Positions 1 through 8,676 of a DNA stretch of 64,000 nt are shown piece by piece; positions within the stretch are counted from its first letter, which is position 1, and each line of letters starts with the position of its first letter. The stretch is from contig NZ_CP083985.1 of the NCBI RefSeq assembly GCF_020172665.1, positions 656,919 through 720,918 of the forward strand. The letters are read 5' to 3'. The DNA comes from [Mycobacterium] zoologicum. GTDB taxonomy: Bacteria; Actinomycetota; Actinomycetes; Mycobacteriales; Mycobacteriaceae. The notes under the pieces are model-generated. The model saw only the letters and a list, made by a program, of their open reading frames with translations. It had not been told where the DNA came from and searched no databases. The translations under genes and the position numbers were made by a program.

Positions 1-68
1 CTTAGCATCTACCGTGGAGTGAAGTTTGTTCACTGGTGACAGCAAGGAGCGGGCCAGGTGAATCCGCC

Positions 69-1448
69 GTGAGCGTCCTGCTCTTTGGGGTCTCCCATCG
101 CAGTGCCCCGGTCTCGGTACTCGAGCAGCTCAGCACCGCCGAATCCGATCAGATCAAGATCGTCGAGCAGGTGTTGCAGTCGCCGCTCGTCACCGAGGCG
201 ATGATTCTGTCGACCTGCAACCGGGTCGAGATCTACGCCGTCGTCGAGGCTTTCCACGCCGGGCTGTCCGCGATCGGCCAGGTGCTGTCCGAGCATTCCG
301 GCATGTCGATGACCGACCTGACCAAGTACGCCTACGTCCGCTACAGCGAGGCCGCCGTCGAGCACCTTTTCTCGGTGGCCAGCGGTCTGGATTCGGCGGT
401 CGTGGGCGAGCAGCAGGTGCTCGGGCAGGTGCGCCGCTCCTACGCCTCAGCCGAGGCCAACAGCAGCGTCGGCCGGGTGCTGCATGAGCTGGCGCAGCGG
501 GCCCTGTCGGTGGGCAAGCGGGTGCACGCCGAAACCGGGATCGACGCCGCGGGTGCGTCGGTGGTCTCAGTTGCGCTGGACATCGCCGGAACCCAGTTGG
601 GCGACAACGAATTACGCGGCCGCACCGCGGCGGTGATCGGCGCCGGCTCGATGGGCGCACTGTCCGCGGCGCATCTGGTGCGTGCCGGAGTCGAGCACAT
701 TCACGTCGTCAACCGGTCGCTGCCGCGCGCCAAGCGCCTGGCCCGCAAGATCCGCGAGAGCGGCGTCGGCGCCGACGCGCTCACCCTGGATAGCGTGCCG
801 GCCGCGCTGACCGGCGTGGACATCGCCGTGTGCTGCACCGGCGCGGTCAGCCCGGTGGTGTCGCTGGCCGACGTGCACCACGCGCTGGCCGCCGGCAATC
901 GCGACGAGGCCACCCAGCCCCTGGTGATCTGCGACCTGGGCATGCCGCGCGACGTCGACGCCGCGGTCGCCGGGCTGCCCGGGATCCGGGTGATCGACAT
1001 GGACCGGATCCAGCGCGAACCCTCGGCGCGGGTGGCCGCCTCCGACACCGACGCCGCGCACGGCATCGTCGCGCGTGAGGTTGCCACCTACCTGGCCGGT
1101 CAGCGGATGGCCGAGGTAACGCCGACCGTCACCGCGCTGCGGCAGCGGGCCGCCGACGTCGTCACCGCCGAATTGCTGCGGCTCGACCACCGGCTGCCGG
1201 ATCTGGACACCGCACACCGCGAGGAAGTGGCGCGCACCGTGCGCCGGGTGGTCGACAAGCTACTGCACGCCCCCACCGTGCGGGTCAAACAGCTGGCCAG
1301 CTCACCCGGTGGCGACAGCTACGCCGAGGCGCTGCGAGAGTTGTTCGAACTGGACCCGACCGCCGTGGACGCGGTCGCGACCGCCGGCGAACTGCCCGTG
1401 GTTGCCGACGGCATGGGCGTCGGCGCCGAACCAGGCTCGGCCGGGTAG
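69..1448 (+). CDS. hemA: Glutamyl-tRNA reductase
   Basis: First committed step of C5-pathway tetrapyrrole synthesis: NADPH-dependent reduction of glutamyl-tRNA to glutamate-1-semialdehyde, which HemL (at 22.5 kb) converts to ALA. The 459-residue protein begins [14 protein letters not shown], the usual family start. The catalytic cysteine is Cys50 in STCNRVEIY, and an NADP-binding GAGSMG motif lies near residue 200. I chose GTG at 69 rather than the in-frame GTG at 36 because the conserved N-terminus begins here and AGGTG lies about 8 nt upstream. It heads the hem operon; hemC starts within 20 bp of its stop. Confidence 0.97.
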   Translation: MSVLLFGVSHRSAPVSVLEQLSTAESDQIKIVEQVLQSPLVTEAMILSTCNRVEIYAVVEAFHAGLSAIGQVLSEHSGMSMTDLTKYAYVRYSEAAVEHLFSVASGLDSAVVGEQQVLGQVRRSYASAEANSSVGRVLHELAQRALSVGKRVHAETGIDAAGASVVSVALDIAGTQLGDNELRGRTAAVIGAGSMGALSAAHLVRAGVEHIHVVNRSLPRAKRLARKIRESGVGADALTLDSVPAALTGVDIAVCCTGAVSPVVSLADVHHALAAGNRDEATQPLVICDLGMPRDVDAAVAGLPGIRVIDMDRIQREPSARVAASDTDAAHGIVAREVATYLAGQRMAEVTPTVTALRQRAADVVTAELLRLDHRLPDLDTAHREEVARTVRRVVDKLLHAPTVRVKQLASSPGGDSYAEALRELFELDPTAVDAVATAGELPVVADGMGVGAEPGSAG

Positions 1449-1463
1449 CGCCTCTTGGGTGAA

Positions 1464-2393
1464 GTGATCCGGATCGGCACGCGGGGCTCTCTGTTGGCCA
1501 CCACCCAGGCCGGGACCGTGCGCGACGCGTTGGTGGCCGCCGGTCATCCCGCGGAACTGGTGGTGATCAGCACCGTCGGCGATCGTGCCTCGGGGCCGGT
1601 CGCCGACCTCGGCGTGGGGGTGTTCACCGCAGAGCTGCGCGAGGCCATCGCCGATGACCGGGTGGACGCCGCGGTGCACTCGCACAAAGACCTGCCGACC
1701 GCGCAAGATCCCCGATTCGTGCTGGCCGCGATTCCGCGCCGCGAAGACCCTCGGGACGCGCTGGTGGCCCGCGACGGCCTGGTGCTCGGGGAGTTGCCGG
1801 CGGGCGCGGTGATCGGCACGTCCTCGCCGCGACGGGCCGCGCAGCTTAGAGCACTGGGTCTCGGTTTGGAAATCCGCCCCCTACGAGGCAACCTAGACAC
1901 CAGGTTGAACAGGGTAAGCAGCGGCGAACTCGATGCCATCGTGGTAGCCCGGGCGGGTCTGGCCCGAGTGGGACGCCTCGAGGTCATCACCGAGACGCTG
2001 GAGCCGGTACAGATGTTGCCGGCGCCGGCTCAAGGTGCGCTGGCGATCGAGTGTCGGGCCGGCGACACCGCACTTGCGGCGTTGCTGGCGCAGTTGGACG
2101 ACACCGACACCCGCGTCGCGGTCACTGCGGAGCGCACCCTGCTCGCCGAGCTGGAGGCGGGTTGTTCCGCACCGGTCGGCGCGATCGCTGAGGTGGTCGA
2201 GTCGATCGATGAGGACGGCCGTGTCTTCGACGAGCTGTCGCTGCGCGGTTGCGTGGCGGCGCTGGATGGGTCCGACGTGATCCGCGCATCCGGCATCGGC
2301 AGCCCCGATCGGGCCCGGGAACTGGGGGTCTCGGTGGCCACGGAGCTGTTCGAGTTGGGTGCGCGCGAGCTGATGGCGGACGGGAAGTACTGA
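1464..2393 (+). CDS. hemC: Hydroxymethylbilane synthase (porphobilinogen deaminase)
   Basis: Polymerises four porphobilinogens into hydroxymethylbilane on a dipyrromethane cofactor. The N-terminal IRIGTRGS signature is present, and Cys234 in LEAGCSAP is the cofactor attachment residue. The length (309 residues) is normal. GTG at 1464 fits the M. tuberculosis N-terminus; an in-frame TTG at 1455 is the alternative and would add three residues. It lies 15 bp after hemA and 21 bp before hemD, so all three are probably co-transcribed. Confidence 0.95.
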   Translation: MIRIGTRGSLLATTQAGTVRDALVAAGHPAELVVISTVGDRASGPVADLGVGVFTAELREAIADDRVDAAVHSHKDLPTAQDPRFVLAAIPRREDPRDALVARDGLVLGELPAGAVIGTSSPRRAAQLRALGLGLEIRPLRGNLDTRLNRVSSGELDAIVVARAGLARVGRLEVITETLEPVQMLPAPAQGALAIECRAGDTALAALLAQLDDTDTRVAVTAERTLLAELEAGCSAPVGAIAEVVESIDEDGRVFDELSLRGCVAALDGSDVIRASGIGSPDRARELGVSVATELFELGARELMADGKY

Positions 2394-2414
2394 AGAAGTG
2401 ACTGGGAGTGGGAA

Positions 2415-4139
2415 ATGGCTCGCCAAGTGAGCGTGCGTGGGCAGAAGCCCAAGCCGGGCCGCATCGTCTTCGTCGGCTCGGGTCCTGGTGACCCGGGCCT
2501 GCTGACGGCGCGAGCGCGAACGGCGCTGACGAACGCCGCTCTGGTGTTCATCGATCCCGACGTTCCCGAGGCGGTGCTGGCGCTGGTCGGCATCGATCTG
2601 CCTCCGATCGTCGGCCCGGTGCCGCCGGAGGCCCGGACCGAGACGGCCGCAAATGGCACAGACGGCCCGGCCGACGCCGACGGTGCCGACAGCGCCGAGA
2701 ACTCTGCGGACACCGCCGCCACGGTTGCCGGTGGAGCCGACGTGCGCCCCGCGCTGGGCGAGCCGGCCGACGTGGCCAAGATCCTGGTCGCCGAGGCCCG
2801 AGCCGGTGCCGACGTGGTGCGCCTGGTCGCCGGAGACCCGCTGTCGATCGACTCCGTGATCACCGAGGTGAACGCGGTGGCCCGCACCACTGTGCAGTTC
2901 GAGATCGTGCCGGGCCTGCCCGCCACCAGCGCGGTGCCCACCTACGCCGGCCTGCCGCTCGGCTCGTCGCACACCGTGGCCGACGTCCGCGGTGACGTGG
3001 ACTGGGCGGCGCTGGCCGCCGCGCCGGGTCCGCTGATCCTGCAGGCCACCACCTCGCATCTGCCCGAAGCGGCCCGCACCCTCATCGAGTACGGCCTGTC
3101 GGAGTCCACGCCGTGCGTGGTCACCAGTTCGGGCACCACCTGTGCGCAGCGCTCGGTCGAGGCCAGCCTCATCGGGCTGACCGACCCCGCCGCGCTGGCC
3201 AGCATCGACCCGGTCGTCCTGCCCAACGGTCAGGAGACCTCGGCGGGGCCGCTGGTGGTGACCATCGGCAAGACGGTGAACAACCGAGCGAAGCTGAACT
3301 GGTGGGAGAGTCGCGCACTGTACAGCTGGACCGTGCTGGTGCCGCGCACCAAGGACCAGGCCGGCGAGATGAGCGACCGGCTGGTCAGCCACGGCGCACT
3401 GCCCGTCGAGGTGCCCACCATCGCCGTAGAGCCGCCGCGCAGCCCCGCGCAGATGGAAAGGGCCGTCAAGGGATTGGTGGACGGCCGCTACCAGTGGGTG
3501 GTGTTCACCTCCACCAACGCGGTGCGTGCGGTGTGGGAGAAGTTCGGCGAGTTCGGTCTGGACGCCCGCGCGTTCTCCGGGGTCAAGATCGCCTGCGTCG
3601 GCGAGGCCACCGCGGAGCGGGTCCGGGCGTTCGGAATCAGCCCGGAGCTGGTGCCGTCCGGCGAGCAGTCCTCGCTGGGCCTGCTCGACGAGTTCCCGCC
3701 CTACGACGACATTTTCGACCCGGTCAACCGGGTGCTGCTGCCGCGTGCCGACATCGCCACCGAGACGCTGGCCGAGGGCCTGCGGGATCGGGGCTGGGAG
3801 ATCGAGGACGTCACCGCCTACCGCACGGTGCGTGCCGCACCGCCGCCGGCCCACATCCGGGAGATGATCAAGACCGGTGGGTTCGACGCGGTGTGCTTCA
3901 CCTCGAGCTCCACGGTGCGCAACCTGGTCGGGATCGCCGGCAAGCCGCACGCCCGGACCATCGTGGCCTGCATCGGACCCAAGACCGCCGAGACGGCAGC
4001 CGAATTCGGGCTGCGGGTCGACGTGCAGCCGGAGACTGCTGCGGTGGGGCCGCTGGTGGACGCGCTGGCCGAGCACGCCGCCCGGCTGCGCGCCGAGGGT
4101 GCACTGCCGCCGCCGCGTAAGAAGAGCCGCAGGCGTTAA
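2415..4139 (+). CDS. hemD: Uroporphyrinogen-III synthase fused to a SUMT-like domain
   Basis: This 574-residue fusion has an N-terminal SUMT (uroporphyrinogen methyltransferase)-like domain (about 15-290) and a C-terminal HemD domain (about 305-555) that closes hydroxymethylbilane to uroporphyrinogen III. The first SUMT glycine motif, VGSGPGDPG, is intact. The second motif reads RLVAGDPLS and lacks the RGGEE that normally follows, so methyltransferase activity is uncertain. An Ala/Asp/Gly-rich insert (about 75-115) interrupts the SUMT domain. The ATG is preceded by GGGAGTGGGAA. The protein ends in a basic KKSRRR tail, 7 bp before hemB. Confidence 0.93.
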   Translation: MARQVSVRGQKPKPGRIVFVGSGPGDPGLLTARARTALTNAALVFIDPDVPEAVLALVGIDLPPIVGPVPPEARTETAANGTDGPADADGADSAENSADTAATVAGGADVRPALGEPADVAKILVAEARAGADVVRLVAGDPLSIDSVITEVNAVARTTVQFEIVPGLPATSAVPTYAGLPLGSSHTVADVRGDVDWAALAAAPGPLILQATTSHLPEAARTLIEYGLSESTPCVVTSSGTTCAQRSVEASLIGLTDPAALASIDPVVLPNGQETSAGPLVVTIGKTVNNRAKLNWWESRALYSWTVLVPRTKDQAGEMSDRLVSHGALPVEVPTIAVEPPRSPAQMERAVKGLVDGRYQWVVFTSTNAVRAVWEKFGEFGLDARAFSGVKIACVGEATAERVRAFGISPELVPSGEQSSLGLLDEFPPYDDIFDPVNRVLLPRADIATETLAEGLRDRGWEIEDVTAYRTVRAAPPPAHIREMIKTGGFDAVCFTSSSTVRNLVGIAGKPHARTIVACIGPKTAETAAEFGLRVDVQPETAAVGPLVDALAEHAARLRAEGALPPPRKKSRRR

Positions 4140-4146
4140 CCACCCG

Positions 4147-5130
4147 ATGACCGGCTTCCCGCGGCAGCGTCCGCGCCGGCTGCGATCCACGCCGGCGTTA
4201 CGCCGACTGGTGGCTCAGACCTCGTTGGAGCCCAGGCATCTGGTGCTGCCTATGTTCGTCGCCGACGGTATAGCGGAACCGCGGCCCATCTCTTCTATGC
4301 CCGGTGTCTACCAGCACACCCGCGACTCGCTGCGCGCCGCCGCCGCCGATGCGGTGGCCGCCGGGGTGGGCGGGCTGATGTTGTTCGGGGTGCCCCAGCA
4401 GGCCGACAAGGACGCCACCGGCTCGGTCGGGGCCGCTCCCGACGGGGTGCTCAACGTCGCGCTGCGCGACTTGGCCGCCGATCTGGGCGATGCCACCGTG
4501 CTGATGGCCGACACCTGCCTGGATGAGTTCACCGATCACGGCCATTGCGGTGTGCTCGATCACCGCGGCCGGATCGACAACGACGCGACGGTGGCCGGCT
4601 ACGTCGAACTTGCTGTCGCACAAGCGGAATCGGGCGCCCACGTGGTGAGCCCCAGCGGAATGATGGACGGCCAGGTCGCCGCAATCCGCGACGGTCTGGA
4701 CTCCGCCGGATTCCACGACACGGTGATCCTGGCCTACGCGGCGAAGTTCGCCTCGGCGTTCTACGGCCCGTTCCGTGACGCGGTGGCCTCCACGCTGTCC
4801 GGAGACCGCCGCACCTACCAGCAGGAGCCCGGCAATGCCCGCGAGGCGGTGCGGGAGATCACCCTCGACCTCGCCGAGGGCGCGGACATGGTGATGGTCA
4901 AACCGGCGATGGGATACCTGGACGTGATCGCGGCCGCGGCCGAGGTGTCCAGCGTTCCGGTTGCCGCCTACCAGGTTTCGGGCGAGTACTCGATGATCGC
5001 CGCGGCGGCCGCCAACGGCTGGATCGACCTGCGTTCGGCCGTGTGCGAATCGCTGATCGGCATCCGGCGAGCGGGTGCCGACATCGTGCTGACGTATTGG
5101 GCTGCCGAAGTCTCCGGCTGGCTGATGTGA
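4147..5130 (+). CDS. hemB: Delta-aminolevulinic acid dehydratase (porphobilinogen synthase)
   Basis: Condenses two ALA into porphobilinogen. The length is 327 residues. The Schiff-base lysine is in MVKPAMGYLD and a second active-site lysine in AYAAKFASAFYGPF. The metal-site segment reads DTCLDEFTDHGHCG; the middle cysteine of the zinc-type triad is replaced by Asp, as in Mg-dependent enzymes. ATG 4147 lies 7 bp after the hemD stop. The gene ends in a GTGA overlap with the next membrane-protein gene. Confidence 0.97.
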   Translation: MTGFPRQRPRRLRSTPALRRLVAQTSLEPRHLVLPMFVADGIAEPRPISSMPGVYQHTRDSLRAAAADAVAAGVGGLMLFGVPQQADKDATGSVGAAPDGVLNVALRDLAADLGDATVLMADTCLDEFTDHGHCGVLDHRGRIDNDATVAGYVELAVAQAESGAHVVSPSGMMDGQVAAIRDGLDSAGFHDTVILAYAAKFASAFYGPFRDAVASTLSGDRRTYQQEPGNAREAVREITLDLAEGADMVMVKPAMGYLDVIAAAAEVSSVPVAAYQVSGEYSMIAAAAANGWIDLRSAVCESLIGIRRAGADIVLTYWAAEVSGWLM

Positions 5131-5543
5131 CCGGGCAACCGGACGTGACGGCCCGACCGGCTGACGTCGACACCGGGTTCTGGCTGTGGCTGGCCGCACT
5201 GCCGTTGATGACGACCGGATACGCGATCAGCCTCCTGACCGCCCCCGAGGTCACCGCATCGGCGGTCACCTACACGATCGTCGGGCTGACGACGGTGGTG
5301 GTGCTGGTGATGGTGACCACCTTCCTGGTGTTGATGCGCTCCGGATACCGTTGGGCCCGAACCCTGTTGACCGGTGGCGGGATCGCCTCGGTGGTGTATT
5401 CGGTCAGTGGATTGGCCCACGCCGACGCCCGGCCGTCGGTAGCGGTGCCGCTGGCCGTCACCGGCATCGTCGGGTCGGTGCTGATCGCGGCGGGCACCTT
5501 CCTACTGCACCGAGCGCAGTCCCAGGAGTACTTCGTCCGTTAG
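5127..5543 (+). CDS. Small membrane protein (Rv0513-like position)
   Basis: A 138-residue integral membrane protein with about four hydrophobic helices separated by short loops, for example ALPLMTTGYAISLL and TTVVVLVMVTTFLVL. No catalytic motif is visible. GTG at 5127 overlaps the hemB stop in GTGA, which implies translational coupling to the heme operon; another in-frame GTG lies at 5145. Rv0513 occupies the same position in M. tuberculosis. Function unknown. Confidence 0.85.
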   Translation: MTGQPDVTARPADVDTGFWLWLAALPLMTTGYAISLLTAPEVTASAVTYTIVGLTTVVVLVMVTTFLVLMRSGYRWARTLLTGGGIASVVYSVSGLAHADARPSVAVPLAVTGIVGSVLIAAGTFLLHRAQSQEYFVR

Positions 5544-5549
5544 CCGGGG

Positions 5550-7703
5550 CTACCCGGCGGCTTTGACTACCACGTCGACGGTCCCGGTGCCGTCCGAGGC
5601 GATGATCAGGACGGGTGCGCCCGCAGCCGAGACGACGTGTCCGCCGGTGACGCTGACCTGGTAGCCGTCCGGGTACTGGATGGGCGGCACCGAGATCTGG
5701 CTCTGCGATCCGGACGCGAAATGTCCTGTCCCGCCGGCTATTGCGGTGGAGTAGCTCAGGTGGAACGTGCCGTCGGTGAACGACCAGGAGGTCGGGGTGC
5801 CGGCCACCGCCTGCGCGTACGGCGCCGACGTGGCTTCCAATCTGGGCCAGTCGACGTTGTCGCCGACGGGCGGCTTGCTCGGGTCGAAGACCAGTGCATT
5901 CCCCGGGGCGGTGCCGGTGATGGCGGGTACCCCGTTGTAGGCCCACTGCGACCAGCCCCACATGCGCTGGTCGGCGGCGTTCATCACCATGGTGGCTTCC
6001 TCTGCGCCGTTTCCGGATCCGAACTCCGAGATGAATCCCGGCACGCCGTACTTGCTGGTGTACGCCTCGCCATTCTCGGCCAAGAGCTCGATGTAGCCCG
6101 GGCACAGCGGGTTCAGGGCCATGCTAATGCTGGTCAGCATGCAGTAGTCGTGGAATGCGAAGACGCCGTGCGGGTCGTCGACCTCACCCAGCTGAGTCGG
6201 TACCGCCTCGTTGAAGAGGGTGTTCGGCTCGTAGATCAACGGAGTCGTCGGGTCGACGGACCGGATCGCCGCGCTCACCTGATTGTAGAACGGGGTCAGC
6301 TGTTGCGCCTCGTAGTAGGAGTTGCCGAATATCGTTGACAGCCAGGATGATCCGGCCCAAGGTTCGTTGATGATCTCGTACCCGGCGATGTTGGGGTCGT
6401 CCTTGAAGTAGTCCGCGACGGCTTGGGTCATCCGCGCGTAGTGATTCAGCAGCCCCACGCCGTCGGGTCCTTTGGCGTTGGACCACAACATGTCCCAGGC
6501 GTGATTCTGCGCCGGGTTGAGCGGGTAGTTGAGGCCGAAGCCGATGTCGGGGTTCGGCAGGCCGCCGGTCTGGGTGGCCCACTCCGGTGCGCCTTCGCCG
6601 CCGAACACCGGGCTGAAGTCGTCCTGGTGGAAGTCGATGATGCTGACGATGCCGTGGTTGGCCAGGATCTGCACGGTCTGGTTGATCGAGGCCAGGTAGT
6701 TGTAGTCGATGACGCCGGGCTCGGGTTCCACACCCGCCCAGATGACGCCCAGCCGTATCGAGTTGAAGCCGTTGGCGGCCAGGAACGCCGCGTCGTCGTC
6801 GCTGAACCCACCGGCGGAGGGCTCATACGGCGGAATCTTGTAGACCTCGTTGAACCCGTGCAAGACCACGACTCGGCCGTCGGCGTCGGTGATCCAGGTG
6901 CCGGCCGTAGTGATGCCGGCGACGGCTGCCGGGGCGCCGTCGAGGGTGCCGGCGTGGCCGTGGTCGCCGTGAGCGCCGAGCAGCAGGCCGGCGTTGCCGC
7001 CGGCTCCGCCGAGGCCGGGCAGGTCGTGTGCGCCGGTGTAGGTGCCGTCGCCGGCGTCTCCGCCGGTTCCGCCGATGCCCATCAGCCAGCCGCCGTTGCC
7101 GCCGTCGCCACCATTGCCACCGAGACTGCCGTCTGCGCCGTTGCCACCGGTGCCGCCGTTGCCGAACATGCCGGCGTCGCCCCCGGTGCCACCGATGCCG
7201 GTGCCGCTGGATTGGGTGTTGTGCCAGCCGTTGCCGCCGTCGCCGAACAACCAGCCGCCGTCGCCGCCATCGGGATTGTCAGCCGTGCCGTCGACGCCGT
7301 CGCCGATCAGGGCGCGCCCGGTCAGTGCCAGGAACGGCTGGTTGATCAGGTTGTTCACCTGTTCGCCCAGATCGCTGTTGATCCAGCCTTCGATGCCGGT
7401 GTGGATCGGGGTGTAGAAGTACTGCAGCAGCCAGGTGTTCGGGTCGGCGAGTGCCGGTCCGGCCAGGGCGGGGCCGGCGAGTTCGGCCAGGACGGCATCC
7501 CAGTGACCGGGGGACAGGAAGGTGTCCCAGGCCGCGGGCGAGGCCACCGCATCCCAGTCGAGGTTGCCGGTCGTGCCGTCCAGGAACGGTGCCAGGAAGT
7601 CGTCGGCAACGGCGTCGAAATCCGCCTGGGCGGCCGGTGCCATCCCGAACGTCAGGAATGCACCGGCGGCAGCGACAGATCCGAGAACTCGGCGACTCGC
7701 CAT
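5550..7703 (-). CDS. Secreted PGRS-GH5 glycosidase (endoglycoceramidase/cellulase-like)
   Basis: A 717-residue secreted protein. Residues 1-27 form a Sec signal peptide with an AQA-D cleavage site. Residues 28-130 are a mycobacterial linker ending LTGRALIGDGVDGT, and about 131-260 are a PGRS Gly-Gly-X repeat. From about 265 a glycoside hydrolase family 5 TIM barrel follows. The acid/base Glu447 lies in NEPWAG, the nucleophile Glu560 in SEFGS, and the tract from DFHQDD to GAPEWA (357-376) resembles endoglycoceramidases. A C-terminal beta-type domain ends DVVVKAAG. There is no PE domain. The upstream region 7704-7860 is AT-rich and presumably holds the promoter. Substrate is inferred; a plain endoglucanase is the alternative. 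Confidence 0.88.
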   Translation of the reverse strand: MASRRVLGSVAAAGAFLTFGMAPAAQADFDAVADDFLAPFLDGTTGNLDWDAVASPAAWDTFLSPGHWDAVLAELAGPALAGPALADPNTWLLQYFYTPIHTGIEGWINSDLGEQVNNLINQPFLALTGRALIGDGVDGTADNPDGGDGGWLFGDGGNGWHNTQSSGTGIGGTGGDAGMFGNGGTGGNGADGSLGGNGGDGGNGGWLMGIGGTGGDAGDGTYTGAHDLPGLGGAGGNAGLLLGAHGDHGHAGTLDGAPAAVAGITTAGTWITDADGRVVVLHGFNEVYKIPPYEPSAGGFSDDDAAFLAANGFNSIRLGVIWAGVEPEPGVIDYNYLASINQTVQILANHGIVSIIDFHQDDFSPVFGGEGAPEWATQTGGLPNPDIGFGLNYPLNPAQNHAWDMLWSNAKGPDGVGLLNHYARMTQAVADYFKDDPNIAGYEIINEPWAGSSWLSTIFGNSYYEAQQLTPFYNQVSAAIRSVDPTTPLIYEPNTLFNEAVPTQLGEVDDPHGVFAFHDYCMLTSISMALNPLCPGYIELLAENGEAYTSKYGVPGFISEFGSGNGAEEATMVMNAADQRMWGWSQWAYNGVPAITGTAPGNALVFDPSKPPVGDNVDWPRLEATSAPYAQAVAGTPTSWSFTDGTFHLSYSTAIAGGTGHFASGSQSQISVPPIQYPDGYQVSVTGGHVVSAAGAPVLIIASDGTGTVDVVVKAAG

Positions 7704-7850
7704 GGTGGACTGTCCATCCCTATTGGCTGGGGAAATCGCGATGCGCGTCTACGCAGATGGAAATCTAGCTGAGTATTTGCTTATGTGTAAATAAAATGAC
7801 GTAATTTGGTTATCAGGTTGCGGCCCAGGGTCGCGCTCGCGGCCTCGCGT

Positions 7851-7856
7851 TAGGCT
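7851..7856 (+). promoter_or_regulatory. -10 hexamer TAGGCT, probable leaderless promoter
   Basis: TAGGCT fits the mycobacterial TANNNT -10 pattern and ends 8 nt before ATG 7865. Transcription would therefore start at or within 1-2 nt of the start codon. No Shine-Dalgarno sequence is visible for that gene. Confidence 0.45.
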
Positions 7857-7864
7857 GACCCCAC

Positions 7865-8407
7865 ATGTCTGAATCCGAACCCACCGCGCACCCGGCACCG
7901 TTGTTCTTCGAACACGGCGCCAGCTGGTACTGGGTGCTGTTCGGCCCGGTCGCCGCCGCACTGTTGGTGGCGATCCAGAACTCCGGCGGCTACGGCGTCC
8001 AGCCACTGTTTCCGGTGCTGCTGGCGCTGCTGGTCTCGGCCATGCTGGCCGTTCAGGTGAAGGCGGCTCGCATCCACACCTCGGTCGAACTCACCGCGGA
8101 TGCTCTTCGGCAGGGCACCGAAACCCTGCGGTTGTCCGAGATCGTGATGATCTTTCCCGAGCCCGGACGGCCCACCGGCTGGCGCAAGCCGCAGCCGGAG
8201 AAGTGGCAGGAAGCCCGGGCGCTAGGCGAGCTCAGCGGGGTGCCGCGCCGTCGGGTGGGCATCGGGCTGCGGGTGACCGGGCGCCGCACCGTTCAGGCCT
8301 GGGCGCGCGATCACCGCAGGCTTCGCGCAGCACTGGCCGAACTGGTTCCGGATGCCGTTCCACCCGGCGGGCTCGTCGTCCCGGACCTGGACGGGCCGCA
8401 GGAATGA
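7865..8407 (+). CDS. Membrane protein, possibly DUF3093-like
   Basis: A 180-residue protein. An aromatic segment (HGASWYW) leads into two transmembrane helices (about 22-68), followed by a cytoplasmic beta-rich domain with Arg/Trp clusters. The layout resembles DUF3093 membrane proteins, but I do not recognise a decisive motif. The ATGA at 8404-8407 is both this stop and the next start, so the gene is coupled to the following membrane protein and, through it, to the copper-type ATPase. Confidence 0.75.
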   Translation: MSESEPTAHPAPLFFEHGASWYWVLFGPVAAALLVAIQNSGGYGVQPLFPVLLALLVSAMLAVQVKAARIHTSVELTADALRQGTETLRLSEIVMIFPEPGRPTGWRKPQPEKWQEARALGELSGVPRRRVGIGLRVTGRRTVQAWARDHRRLRAALAELVPDAVPPGGLVVPDLDGPQE

Positions 8408-8676
8408 GATCGGCGCGGGCAGCGCTGGTCCGGGCGGTCGTCGAGTTGACCCTGGCCGGTGCCGCGGCGGTGGGATGCGCGGTGAGCTGGGGCCACGTTC
8501 GTCATCCGGTGCTGGTGGCCCCGGTGCTCGACGGCGAGCCGGCCACCACCTCGATGGCCTACCAACCGCCGATGCTGCTGTTGGCGTGGGCGTTGGCGAC
8601 CGCAGCGGGAGTGCTGGCGGTGGTCGGTGCCGCCCGGCTGAAAAGGCTGCGCAGGCTGCGGAAGGTGGCGGGGTGA
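8404..8676 (+). CDS. Small two-helix membrane protein
   Basis: A 90-residue protein with two hydrophobic helices (about 9-27 and 56-78) flanking an external-looking loop, and a basic C-terminus (RLKRLRRLRK). It overlaps both neighbours by start/stop codons: ATGA at the 5' end, GTGA at the 3' end. That suggests a three-gene operon with the P-type ATPase and a possible accessory role in the membrane. No family recognised. Confidence 0.75.
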   Translation: MRSARAALVRAVVELTLAGAAAVGCAVSWGHVRHPVLVAPVLDGEPATTSMAYQPPMLLLAWALATAAGVLAVVGAARLKRLRRLRKVAG

